DNA of 64,000 nucleotides from Carpediemonas membranifera (lineage: Eukaryota; Fornicata). Within the stretch, counting starts at the first letter, position 1; every line of letters begins with the position of its first letter. This document shows, one piece after another, positions 35,984 through 46,470 of the stretch. A program made the position numbers and the translations under genes. Below the pieces are notes generated by a model. It was not told where the DNA came from and did not search any database. It saw only the letters and a program-made list of their open reading frames with translations. Location of the stretch: assembly GCA_019828565.1 (NCBI GenBank), contig JAHDYR010000053.1, forward strand, positions 496,001-560,000, written 5' to 3'.

Positions 35984-37051
35984 TTACCTCGTCCGGCTCT
36001 TCCCGAAGCTCGTACTTGTATGAGTCTTCCCCGACGACCCAGAGCTGCTCTTCGTCTTATTCTTTGTCTTCGCGTCCTTCACCACAGTCTTGACCACAGT
36101 TCTCGTCTTATTCCTCCACGTCGGCCTGTCTCTCACGACAACTGTCGGACCAAACAGACTTGGCCGGCTAAACATGCCCCAGCCCCATGTGGGGGTGCCC
36201 CAGGCTGAGCCCCAGCGGTGCCATGGCTTGGGGTAGTGGTGGTAGTGGTGCACCTGCGGGTCGGGTGTCGGGGCCGGCTCCGCGTACCTAGCCTGGGGCT
36301 GGGGCCGCGGTTGGGGCTGGGGCGGGGTGTTGGAAGCATGGTTCTGGTTGCCGTATGAGGGGCTCGGCTCGGTGCTGACGTACGGTCCCGTATAGTCTTG
36401 ACCTTGGGCCCGGCCTGGCTCTTCGGGGTAGAACTCGGACGCCTGGGGGGCTGAAGGCGGGGCGAGGGGTTCTTCAGAGACAGGCTGGCGCCTGCGTCTC
36501 TCCTTGAAGAATCGGATGAGCTTCCGGACAACGAAGATGGTCAGCACAATCATGACCACTCTCTTGATGATGGGAAAGAAGTAGTGCTCGCGGTCTACAT
36601 CGTCTATAGCTGTGGACATATACATTTTAGCCTGCCCCTTTCCCTTGGCGGGGCGGCCGTTCAGCTCATACTCGATGTTGCAAGACCCGGGGACAATCCT
36701 CGAGTCACTCGGACCCGACCAGCCCTCGCAGATGATCTCAAACCTACCGAGTTCGACTCCTTGTGGGAGTTGGGCCGAGCAGCGCCAGTTGACGTTGTTC
36801 CGGTCATCCGTGCCGACGTTTGTGCATTGGATTGACGATGGAGCGAACTTGGTGCCCTTGGGCGTGGTTCCGCCAGTGCGGACCAAAGAGGGGAATGTCT
36901 TGCCGCGAATAGAGGCGGTTGTTTCGCCATCAATGAACGTCAGTGCGTCGATGGTGCGCAAATCGACGGGCTGAAGGCCACTGTTAAACCTTCGCGCCAG
37001 AACCATAGCTGTTAGCAGTAGCAGGATCGATAGCTGCACGTTTAACTGCAT
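35984..37051 (-). CDS. SARAF: SARAF-like store-operated calcium entry regulator
   Basis: 355 aa, ATG start. Signal peptide at 1-19 (LLLLTAMVLA). The luminal domain has the SARAF pattern: LRTIDALTFIDGETTASIRGK, a TPKGTKF segment, IQCTNVG then VNWRCSAQLP, LGRFEIICEGWSG, and the GSCNIEYEL motif, with Cys spacing as in the family (C-x(14)-C, then CEG and SCxxEY). A single transmembrane helix follows at about 155-173 (IIKRVVMIVLTIFVVRKLI). The cytosolic tail is long, Pro/Gln/Tyr-rich, and ends in a lysine- and serine-rich block. SARAF sits in the ER membrane and slows STIM/Orai calcium entry in animals. Homologues outside animals are known but little studied. Confidence 0.85.
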   Translation of the reverse strand: MQLNVQLSILLLLTAMVLARRFNSGLQPVDLRTIDALTFIDGETTASIRGKTFPSLVRTGGTTPKGTKFAPSSIQCTNVGTDDRNNVNWRCSAQLPQGVELGRFEIICEGWSGPSDSRIVPGSCNIEYELNGRPAKGKGQAKMYMSTAIDDVDREHYFFPIIKRVVMIVLTIFVVRKLIRFFKERRRRQPVSEEPLAPPSAPQASEFYPEEPGRAQGQDYTGPYVSTEPSPSYGNQNHASNTPPQPQPRPQPQARYAEPAPTPDPQVHHYHHYPKPWHRWGSAWGTPTWGWGMFSRPSLFGPTVVVRDRPTWRNKTRTVVKTVVKDAKTKNKTKSSSGSSGKTHTSTSFGKSRTR

Positions 37052-37119
37052 TCTTTGTTGTGGCTCGATGACGTGGCATCCATGTCATCGCCAAGGATAG
37101 ACGGAGATTTTTGACTCAA

Positions 37120-37767
37120 CTAACGCTCCTCCCATGCCTTATGCGCCGCCTCGAGCGCCCTCTCAGTCTCTAGCCTTCCGCGGATTGCCCCTTCGAGCGA
37201 GTTGAGGCCCTTGCCCTCGGCGACCTTGTAATGCACGAACCAACGCTTCAGCCGGTTCAGTAAACCAGGGAATAACGCCTCCACATCCTCAGTATCGTCC
37301 ATCAGACGTGCCAGCTTGTGATCTATGTCTACCGCTACACACTTCCAGTCAGACTCGCCGCAGTCAACCAGTGGGATCGAACAAAGCGGCTTAACCTGCA
37401 CGACATCGCCAGTCGACGGGGCAGGGACGGCGTCTGAGATACAGAGACAGTCCATCGGGTCGGCATCTCCTGGGAAGGCACTGCCGCGGGGCGAGACGAA
37501 CTTGGTCTGCGGGAACGAACCATACGCCAGTGGTATGGGGCCGTATTTGTAGAACCGTGGCGTTCCTATCGATGTTGGACTCATATTAATCATGTCTTGG
37601 CGGATATCTTCTTCGTTTGCCTCCATTTTGGCGGTATGATGCTGTGGTATCTCAATGAGGCAGTTCTTGGCCCCGTCAACGAGTGCTTGGAGAGGTATAT
37701 CGTTGATTGGCGATATGGCGTGCAGAGTTGTTGGCGAGAGCAGCTGAATTCGCTTAACCAGGTCCAT
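37120..37767 (-). CDS. PPA: Soluble (family I) inorganic pyrophosphatase
   Basis: 215 aa, ATG start. The family I active-site motif is present as DADPMDCLCI (pattern DxDPxDxL). Other matches are a YGSFPQT segment, PLCSIPLVDCGESDWKCVAVDIDHKLA (the MxDxGExDxKxxAV region), and RLKRWFVHYKVAEGK. It hydrolyses pyrophosphate, pulling biosynthetic reactions forward. The N-terminal strands before residue 60 diverge from the standard, so metal and substrate contacts there should be checked. The gene follows HSP20 copy B and precedes SARAF, all on the minus strand. Confidence 0.85.
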   Translation of the reverse strand: MDLVKRIQLLSPTTLHAISPINDIPLQALVDGAKNCLIEIPQHHTAKMEANEEDIRQDMINMSPTSIGTPRFYKYGPIPLAYGSFPQTKFVSPRGSAFPGDADPMDCLCISDAVPAPSTGDVVQVKPLCSIPLVDCGESDWKCVAVDIDHKLARLMDDTEDVEALFPGLLNRLKRWFVHYKVAEGKGLNSLEGAIRGRLETERALEAAHKAWEER

Positions 37768-37845
37768 TCAGGCCGAGTCAAGGCGAATCCAAACACGCCC
37801 AGGATGACGATAACAGCCTGCTACGGCGGCGGAAGGGCGACACGC

Positions 37846-38501
37846 ACAACGAATGATCAGGCCAGCTTTACTTAGGCGATGGGCACGGTGGTGATGGTGC
37901 TCTCCTGGGGCGTCGTCTTGGGGAAGGCCATCGTCAGGACGCCGTTCTCGTGGCGAGCGGTGCAGTTCTTGCCATCGACGTTGCCGGGCAGCTGGACGCA
38001 GCGGCGGTAGGAGCCGGCCTGACGCTCCATCAGGAAGTAGTTGGCCGTCTCGTCGCGGCGCTCGGTCTCCTGGCGCGTCTCGATCGTGAGAACGTTCTCG
38101 GCGGTCACGTTGACGGTGATGTCATCCTTGGAGATGCCGGGCAGTTCCACCTGGACGGTGAGGTTCTTGTCGTCCTCGGTGATGTCCATGACGGGGCGCG
38201 AGATCGTGAGCGAGCGCTGCATGGGCTTGGCGGAGCGGTTGGCAATGCTCAGAGACTCGGGGCGGCGCATCAGCGAGCGGCGGTCCTGGTGGGGGCGCTG
38301 GTGCGTCCAGTCCTGGAAGACGTGCTCAAAAGGCTGCTGGAAGTCCTGGAAGAAGTCAGAGAGATCGGAAAACATGTTTTGGCAAACTTTGCTGCTCAAG
38401 CGTGGATTGTGCCAGTGACATGCTTGTCGTGGTTACTTTTGAGACGCTGTAGAGCGCTGTAGGTCAAAATGACATGTGGTTGGCCTAAAAGTGCGAAATC
38501 G
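37846..38501. repeat. 656-bp direct duplication, copy B (contains HSP20-B)
   Basis: Near-perfect copy of 35236-35891, in the same orientation, 2610 bp away. SARAF and the pyrophosphatase lie between the two copies. Confidence 0.95.
37872..38375 (-). CDS. HSP20: Small heat shock protein HSP20, copy B
   Basis: 167 aa, ATG at 38375. Coding sequence identical to copy A, so the two genes make the same protein. The promoter-proximal 126 bp are also shared. The two promoters differ farther upstream: beyond 38501 another AGGTCAAAACGACA-like element occurs (38511 onward) that copy A lacks. Recent duplication or gene conversion is the likely history. Confidence 0.95.
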   Translation of the reverse strand: MFSDLSDFFQDFQQPFEHVFQDWTHQRPHQDRRSLMRRPESLSIANRSAKPMQRSLTISRPVMDITEDDKNLTVQVELPGISKDDITVNVTAENVLTIETRQETERRDETANYFLMERQAGSYRRCVQLPGNVDGKNCTARHENGVLTMAFPKTTPQESTITTVPIA

Positions 38502-39228
38502 CCGGCATCGAGGTCAAAACGACAGCATCTCGCCCGAGAACCGTCTCGACAGCCTCTAATGCATGTTGCTTGCTGTCCGTTCTTTTCCAACTCATTTTGC
38601 CATTTCGGAAATTTTGGCAATTTCTTCTGACAGGCAATGCCAGACATGCACTCCTCTTTCCGACCCAAAACACCAGAGTTCCGCGCCACATAGACGTTCT
38701 CGAATCATATGATGAACTTTTTGCATGTCTGCATTGAAACTTCCGAAATGAAAATCTCGAGATGATGATCGAGAACAACAGGCGAACTGCGAACACCACA
38801 CAATCCCGGGACCGAAGAGCACCCATCGAACTTACTTTTTGATTTTCTGTGCATTTTATCGTCACTTCTGATTGGCGTTCCAAAAATAGCCCAATTCGAT
38901 TTTTCGTGATTCTCGGGGAACGAAAAGAGAATCAGCCAGCTATCGCCGAACCTCATAACTCATAAGAGCAGTTTACTGACTTCTCCGAATCGATTCGGGC
39001 TCTCAAACAGCCATACTACTTTCTTTTTTCGTATCTATCCAAAAATTTGATCGATCTTCCACATTTTCCAACCAATCGTTCCTTCTTAGTTTGGCGTGAA
39101 TTAAGGCCACCTGAGTCGCTACTTGGCACGCGCCGCCGTGACCGACTCCTTCCGGATCAGATCCGCGAATTTGCAAGAAAAAATTTGTCACAACTGAAAC
39201 CACAAAGCACGAGCCAGAATCCACGAAG
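38502..39228. other. AT-richer intergenic region
   Basis: 727 bp between divergent genes (HSP20-B and the next plus-strand gene). Lower GC than the flanking coding sequence, only short frames. Two CCAAT pentamers occur (reverse strand near 38867 and forward near 39070). No RNA gene seen. Confidence 0.45.
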
Positions 39229-41238
39229 ATGCAACAGTATCAAGCATCAGGCAATGGAGAACAGATTTACAGAGTGTTTAACGATATGATGCCGCATGTT
39301 ATCGTTCCCAGTCTCCATGCCGAACCGATGGAATATCCACCGGCTCTTTCTGCAGGTTCCATTGATTCTGGCCAACCATTTAGCTGTGATTCATATGGAA
39401 GCATGAGTCCGTCGCATGTTGGGTCGTTTTCCGGCTCATTCTCTTCCGAAACAGGAGCTATAAGAGAAAGGCTTAGCGATGTCGAAGTTTCCCCACACAA
39501 CGAGGCCCGTTCCACCGAGAATGGAGGAGCCAATAGCGGCATGCCCCGTGTATTTTCCGCCGACGACGTCAAATCCCGAACCTATTCCCAGCACTTCCCC
39601 TTTGGCCGCAACCAGCCAAGCCCCTGCCACACCAGGCCTTTACCAACCTCCTCACTCGCCAAAATACCCTCCCAGAGCGCTTTTGCGCCGCCCATTGCTT
39701 CTCCCAATGCCACCCAGCCTGGACCTGGTCTGCCGCACCCGGTTCGCCACGTTACCTCGCAGAGCATGCATGCGTTGCCATTAGGCGGTATGCACACCGC
39801 ACAGAGCCACTGTGGGGTCCTTAGTACCCATCAGGGGGCCGGGTCTGGCTCTCGCTTGGACTTGACTCAGCGAAAGTCGTTGCGGCAAATCCGAGAAGTT
39901 CTCAACCGGAAGCTTGAAAAATGCGGGTTCTTCCGGCTCTATCTCCGCAAGAACTATCTGTGCAGCCACTCCGAGAGCCAGATCGACATTCAGTCCGACA
40001 CCGACTGCTCTAGTGACGAGGTCCCCTCCTACGTCGAGCTCGCCTCCTGCAAGAAACTGCGCCTGATCAAGCACTTTAACGACATCTGCCAGGCACTAAC
40101 GCCCTGCGACAAGAACCGCATGTCCCAAGAGATGGTCGACCACATGTTCACCCGCACCTTCTGCCAGGGCCTCAAGATTTACGATGATCGCCCAGAGCTC
40201 CGCGCCTCAGTCAACCGGGCAGCGTTCGAGGCCGTGTGTGACATCAAGGAGACTCTGATCCCCAAGCTTCACGAGCACACACTGTTCGAGGTGACAATTG
40301 CCGCCCAGTTCATCTGGCTCAGCCGGATGCAACCCCTCGACCCAGAGCTCGCACACACCAAGCGACTCTCCCCCCAGCACATCAAGCGGATTGCCCGCTA
40401 CTCGTCGAGTGTTGAGGCTCCCACGGGCAAGCAGGTCCGCGCTCACTTCCAGGAAACTGTCCTAGGACAGCACGTCAACGAGATCCAGTGCCACTTTGAC
40501 GCCCACCCATGCGCTGCCGAACTCAACAAGCGGAAGCATCGTCTGGTGGCGACGGTGTACATGTGGGCTTTCATACTCAACGAGCAGCTGCACTCTGATC
40601 CACTTCTCAGGGCGGAGCTGCCGGTCGACTCGAAGCAGGTGGCAGACTTGCGCAAGAAGTTCGTGGCAGACTCGATGGGCTCGGGCAGTGGAATCAAGTC
40701 TGCTTCATTCAGCTCAGACAGCACCATTCCTCTCGCTTTGCGTGGAAGCAAGAGTATTCGCTCCCTTAAGCTGCCCGACCCCCTAAACTGCGAACTACAG
40801 GTGGTTGCCCTGACTGAGTTCACGAGGGCCTGCCTCTCTGCCTCCCAGCAGCCTGACGTCAAGCGCATCAACGGCAAGTACTTCACGTCCAGCGTCAAGC
40901 TGAACAAGACCCTAACCTGCGTGTACCTCAACTTCTTCCGCAGCCTTGAAGAGAATCCGGAAGAAAGCGCCCCTCTCATTCTCTCAGACAAAGAATGGTA
41001 CAGCAAGGTCAGCAAGTCCCTCGGGTCGACCCTGCTCGCCCACATCAGGGCGCTGCAGTACATTGAGCCGGCAGTCCAGGTCGGGTTCAGACGGAATCTC
41101 GAAATGTGGCCTGAGATCGAGCGAGTGCGTGGGATCAGCGAGGCTGTGTTCACAGCCGGGATCGACGCCTTTCAGTTCCAAGAAGAGGTCGCTCACTTTA
41201 TTCGGCAGGCACTGTTTGATCAGGCCATGTTGAACTAA
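39229..41238 (+). CDS. Hypothetical protein, 669 aa
   Basis: ATG start. Residues 1-215 are low-complexity (Ser/Pro/His-rich). Residues 220-669 look globular and alpha-helical: a LTQRKSLRQIREVLNRKL helix, FRLYLRKNYL, LRLIKHFNDICQAL, TIAAQFIWLSR, HRLVATVYMWAFILNEQL, and a terminal VAHFIRQALFDQ. Composition and codon use are those of a normal gene. I do not recognise a family; there is no transmembrane segment and no obvious catalytic motif. Confidence 0.7.
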   Translation: MQQYQASGNGEQIYRVFNDMMPHVIVPSLHAEPMEYPPALSAGSIDSGQPFSCDSYGSMSPSHVGSFSGSFSSETGAIRERLSDVEVSPHNEARSTENGGANSGMPRVFSADDVKSRTYSQHFPFGRNQPSPCHTRPLPTSSLAKIPSQSAFAPPIASPNATQPGPGLPHPVRHVTSQSMHALPLGGMHTAQSHCGVLSTHQGAGSGSRLDLTQRKSLRQIREVLNRKLEKCGFFRLYLRKNYLCSHSESQIDIQSDTDCSSDEVPSYVELASCKKLRLIKHFNDICQALTPCDKNRMSQEMVDHMFTRTFCQGLKIYDDRPELRASVNRAAFEAVCDIKETLIPKLHEHTLFEVTIAAQFIWLSRMQPLDPELAHTKRLSPQHIKRIARYSSSVEAPTGKQVRAHFQETVLGQHVNEIQCHFDAHPCAAELNKRKHRLVATVYMWAFILNEQLHSDPLLRAELPVDSKQVADLRKKFVADSMGSGSGIKSASFSSDSTIPLALRGSKSIRSLKLPDPLNCELQVVALTEFTRACLSASQQPDVKRINGKYFTSSVKLNKTLTCVYLNFFRSLEENPEESAPLILSDKEWYSKVSKSLGSTLLAHIRALQYIEPAVQVGFRRNLEMWPEIERVRGISEAVFTAGIDAFQFQEEVAHFIRQALFDQAMLN

Positions 41239-41499
41239 TCAAGGGCGGCCATTCTGTGGGGCGAGGCTGATGGCTTTTTGTCAACCCCCGACTGGTGTAT
41301 TTTAATGTATTTAGGTGTTCATTTGTTCAATAAAAATCATAGCTCTGTACCCTTTGAGTAGGTGGACCCCAAGCACCCCAACAGACTCAGGCGAGACCCG
41401 CGGGCCATGGGAGCCTGGGCCGTTTCGCAGATTATGTCACAAACGATGTGCCCGATCTCACCATCTATGCCTTGCCGTCCACCAGATACTGGAGCCGGA

Positions 41500-44400
41500 A
41501 TGAGTACTTCTAATGACAGTAATCATAAGCAAGACACACACATCCAAGCAGAATCCACTCCTATTACAGAACCCGAAAACATGCAAGCTGAGAACAATAA
41601 CGCGCCTTCAGATAGCACGCTCAATGAAGAAAACGACGCATGTACGACAAATACTCTCTCTCCATTCGTCCCAACGGACGTCAGCTCATCTGCTCCGTCG
41701 AGGCCAAGTTCCTCCCCAGCAACAGGCCCGCTGGGCCCCGAGACGGTGCGGACAGCGTCACTGGAGGAGACAGAGTCTAGCAAGACACCAGATGATGAAC
41801 CACAGCAGTGGTCTCCACTGTTTGAGGCCTCAGTCGCGGGCAGTGTCGACCTTATTCGAGACCTGCTCCAAGCTGAGGCTGACCCAGACCTCCGTGATTG
41901 GGCTAATCGGACTCCCCTCATCGCTACAACAATTAAGAACAACACCGAGATCATCAAATTGCTCATTAATGCCGGGGCGGGTCTCGACCTCCAGGACGAT
42001 GATGGCGATACCGCACTCATGGCAGCGTGCATTGAGGGACACACCGGAGTCGCCCGCCTCCTCTACGAGCGCGGTGGGGATCCCAAGCTGTGCGCCAATG
42101 ACGGCAAGACCATACTCATGGCAGCAATGGCCACACAGAGTGCGCGAGCGTGCTTATCGAAGCAGGAGTCGACTGCACCATGATTCGTCCGGACGGAGCA
42201 AGCGCCCTGTATCTCGCGTCCTACTTTGGTCATGCCGACGTTGTTAAGCTACTTCTGGACACCACTCCAGACATTGTCGACGTGGCCAAGAAGCATGGCT
42301 TCTCGCCGCTACACGCAGCTTCCTTGAAAGGACATGCTCACTGTGCCAGGGTCCTGCTCGAGAATGGCGCTGACGTCGATCGTCGCGATCGCGATTTAGA
42401 CACGCCACTTATGGTAGCAGCAGCTTATGGTCACACCGAGGCCATCAAGTTGCTCATTGATGCCGGGGCGACCCTCGACCTGCGGAATAAGAAAGGTTGT
42501 ACGGCCCTGCTGTTGGCATGCCGTGGTGGTCGCGGCGAGAGTGCCCAAGAGCTACTGAATGCGGGGGCCAACGCAGCCTACCACTGCTCATTCGGGACTT
42601 GTCTGACGATCGCGACCCATTTTGGATTTGACGACATCATTATGCTCCTCCTTCAATCCGGCGCCGATGTCAACGCGGCCGAACTGGATGGGTTAACCCC
42701 ACTCCACTGGGCCGCCAAGAGGAACCGTGTTACGTGTGCCCGACTACTACTGCAGGCTGGGTGCGATGTTGATGCAAGAGGTCCGCTTAGTCGCACAGCA
42801 GTCTTCATAGCTGCAAGAGAAGGATACACAGACGTCGTCAAGCTTCTCGTGGCGGCAGGGGCCGACCTGGCCATCTCTGGTAGGACGTCTCGAATACGCC
42901 GGCCCCGGCTCCCCAGGGATATCGCCCAGACAGAGGGCCACACGGACTGCGTCGACCTGCTCGACCACCCAGAGCTATGCGGCCCGCTAGACTTCGAGGT
43001 GGGCTCGCTCGCCACCCGCCCCATCCGACCCCCGCCCTCGCTGGACATGATCTGGACCACCTCTTCTGGATACCATTATTTTGTGGAGCAGTGTGCAATC
43101 CAAGGCATCGATTTCTATTGGTCAGGTCTCTTTGCCAGCGTGAAGATATACACATGGGGGTTGCGCCATTGCGTGGTGCTACAGCACATAACACAGTTTG
43201 CTTATGGCAATGACTATGCGACCGATGTGGGTTACGCCATTGCGTGGTGCTACAGCACATATCAGAGATTGCTTATGGCAATGACTGTGCGACCGATATT
43301 AGCCTTGCAGGCCCAGATTTTTAATGGGAACACTGCTTACCACGAAGCTGTTCGGTTTGGGGGCTTGTTCATGCAACTTGGCGGACTCATCTCATTTGCT
43401 GGAGTCCGTGACGTAATTCATCAACCGACCGACGATGGCGCCACCCCTCTCTACATAGCGTGTGTCAGCGGCGAGACCAAATCCGTTCGATTTTTGCTTA
43501 ATGAAGGCGCTGACCCGAATGTGCGCACGAATACTGGCAGAACGCCGCTCATTGCCGCGGTTTTAGAGGGGTTCACCACCATCATCGGGCTCCTTCTCGA
43601 TGCTGGCGCCGACTGCACAATGGTTCTTCCTAACGGCTGCAGCGCCCTCCATATTGCTGTCCAGAAAGGGTTTACTGGTATTGCTGAGATGCTGTTGGAC
43701 GCCGAGCCAGGTCTGGTCGACGTGGCTGATGACGACGGCGACTCTCCGCTGCATGTAGCTGCATATCATAACTACGTCAGGATTATCGTACCGCTTATCA
43801 AGGCCGGGGCGACACTCGACCTTGTCACCGAAGATGAGGGCACACCGCTTTACTTGGCCTGTAGTCGTGGTCGAATTGAGAGCGTAATGATATTGCTGGC
43901 TGCTGGAGCTAGCACATACAAAAGCCGCAAGTGCGTCACATGCCTGGGTGCGGCCGCATTCGAAGGCCATGACGCCATCGTTCACGCCCTCCTGCAGCAT
44001 GGTGCTGACGTCAACGCGACCATCGCGGAAGAGTGGACCGCTCTCCACTGGGCAGCAAAAGCGAACCGTGTCACGTGTGTCCACCTTCTGCTGCAGGCTG
44101 GGTGTGAAGTCGACGCGCGCGATACGTTTGGTTATACTGCCACGTTTTATGCAGCGATTGAGGGTCACTTCGATGTCCTCAGGCTGCTCATTGCGGCTGG
44201 GGCAAACCCTTATCTCTCTGTTGAGACCGTGCTTCCCAGGGATTTCGCCAAGGCCAACAACCACAAGATGTGCGTTAACCTGCTCGACCATCCCGAGGAT
44301 TACAGCAAGATCGCCGTCAACGTCGGGTCTTTTGTGCCCGCCATCGCACCTATCGACGCGAGCATCCCGCCTGCCAAGGACAAAGTCGTCGTCTTGGCGA

Positions 44401-45905
44401 GTGTGTACATGGCTTTGTACACTGACGCCGACGTGCCCCGCGCCAGCCGCCTTCTGGCAGAGTTCAAGTCGGCCTCATCCCCTGACCAGTTGCGGAAGCT
44501 CGCCTCGCAAATCCAGGAGATTCAGACCGACATCGACCGGCTCACCCCGGTTCTTTCACTCGCCAAGGACCCGATGCCCGCCCTGAAAGAAAAAGACCGC
44601 GTCAGGGAGGCGCTGGAGAGGAGCGACGCCTTCCATGCCCACGTCATCAGCGGCAACGTCTGTAGGATCCGGTCTAAACCCCTCTTCAGGCGCGACAAGT
44701 TCGGCCCCGTCGTCCTCAATTGCCTCGACCGTGAGGGCCGGTCGCCCCTGTACAACGCGTTCATACGCGGCCAGGCAAAGGTGTTCGCCGCGCTGCTCAA
44801 GACTGGTGGCCTCGTCGACGACGCCTTCCCTGACGGCCACCCGCTGCTGGCTATTGAGGGGAGGCGTGCGATGTGCGACGCGATTCTGAAGGCGAAGGTC
44901 GACATCAACCTTGTCAATCGAGGCACAACCGCGCTCGTCGCCGCCATTCAGGGGGGTCGGGAAGGCTTCGCCCACTGGCTGCTCGATCACGGCGCCGACC
45001 CGCACCTTCCACTGGGGCGCGTCAACGCGCTTCATGCGGCACACGCCACTCCTTTTATTGATTTAGGGGAAGGCGTCCTCAATCACATCCACAGGGCATT
45101 CCCACAGCTACAGCATCACCCAGCACTCCCCGCCTTGCCCCACCCGCCGCTCGACATCAGCCTGTTCCAGGTACTGGACGCACAAAGCTCGGAGCTGCAC
45201 GATGGCTTCGCGCTCGGGAATGCCCGTTACCGCAACAACGCTGGTGGAGGCGACTGCGCCTTCTTCGCCCTACACAACCTGGACCCGACCCTCTTCAGCA
45301 ACGAGCCCGAATGGACCCGCGCCGCCGCCCGGGCACTGCTGGGGTGCGACAGTGCCCCTATCGACCTGACCGAGACGGGGTACACCCACGAGGAGCTCCG
45401 CGGGATGTTCGAGGGCAAGAACTTCGTCAACCTGCCCGCACTCTGGGCGATCCAGCTGTACCTGTCGGGGCGGGTCAGAGCAGAGACCGTCGGCCAGTTC
45501 ATGCTGATCCAGTATGCTTGTGTCTCTGCCGGCGGCAGCGTGCACCGGTCTATTGAGCGCTTCCACCTCGAGCTATCCCAGCACGACGATACGAGCGACA
45601 AGCTCGTGCTCCACTGCTCGTATCCAATGCAGTATGTGGCCTCGCGCTTTATCGCCTTCACCGACGGCGTCGGGTTCCGCCACGGCCACTACTTCAACGT
45701 CTACCCCACAGCAGACGTGCCCACCCCCACTGAGTGGTCCCCCGACCCAGACCATGGACCAGGGCCAGCGGTGCCTGCTGAGGTGAATGAGCCAAGCCCG
45801 GCGCCTGAAGCTCCCCTACCCCCGAATTGGCACCAGAACTACGAGCTTGCACTGGAAGCCGCCCCTCGGCATCTCATACGGCTTCATGCCTTGGCTGTAG
45901 CCTGA
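41500..45905 (+). CDS. Ankyrin-repeat protein with C-terminal OTU-like protease domain; frameshifted
   Basis: From ATG 41500 the frame runs to about 42127, then the ankyrin pattern jumps to another frame (LMAA, then GHTECASVLIEAG) and continues to 45905. The join needs an indel, best explained by a 7-nt loss. Two ankyrin blocks occur, about 41810-43000 and 43430-44320, each ending in a similar LPRDxAxxxxHxxCVxLLDHPE tail, so they are internal duplicates. Between them is 430 bp of non-ankyrin sequence containing a frame-breaking tandem repeat. The C-terminus (about 45170-45750) has NAGGGDCAFFALHN and, near the end, HGHYFNVY. These resemble the Asp/Cys and His boxes of OTU cysteine proteases. 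If functional it could be a ubiquitin-directed protease targeted by ankyrins. The frameshift may be real decay or an assembly error. Confidence 0.7.
43157..43298. repeat. Imperfect 71-bp tandem repeat inside the ankyrin gene
   Basis: CGCCATTGCGTGGTGCTACAG (start 43164) and following bases recur 71 bp downstream (43235) with a few differences. As 71 is not a multiple of three, the two copies are read in different frames and give unrelated peptides (WGLRHCVVLQH and GYAIAWCYSTY). Confidence 0.85.
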
Positions 45906-46470
45906 TCATATCCACTCAATAGCCATGCGTGATCTCACAATGCATGCGACCCGTTTTGAGAATTCTGCCAGGAGAAGGCCAGTAAAGTTGTCCACGTTGT
46001 CGGATGCGAAGAGTCCAATGCTTGTGCAGGCTTCCACGGTGTCGTAATGACAGTAATAGCGTCCCTGTTCACTGTTTCATGCTCTCGTCATAGCGACACT
46101 AAACTGCTCCTTGGCGAGCGACAGCGTGACGTGCCACTGTGACAAATGTGCAGCTTAAGGAGACGAAAGGGCAGTTTAGCATAAATGTGAATTTGCGTCA
46201 ACTTGACAAACAACCGCAGTCTCACGCATGGGAAAGTGTGATAATAGGCAGGTACCAGGCCTGCATAGCCCACATGTCGGCCAATAGCCCCACAGCTGGC
46301 TCGGTCATTTCGCGAAACGTCCTTCACACCATCACCCAAGGTACCACCCGACCAACAAAGCCAGCTGAACACGGAAGGCACTGGCCCAGGAAGCCAGAAC
46401 GTCTGACCTGAGATGGCCGCTCGGTCAATTGATCGGATCATTCTCTAACGACGACGACGCGACAAACTAA
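45906..46470. other. Intergenic region with an inverted CTAAACTGC pair
   Basis: 565 bp without a recognisable gene. CTAAACTGC (46099-46107) and its reverse complement (46171-46179) face each other 63 bp apart. The same word lies a short distance before the start codons of several minus-strand genes in the window. Confidence 0.4.
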
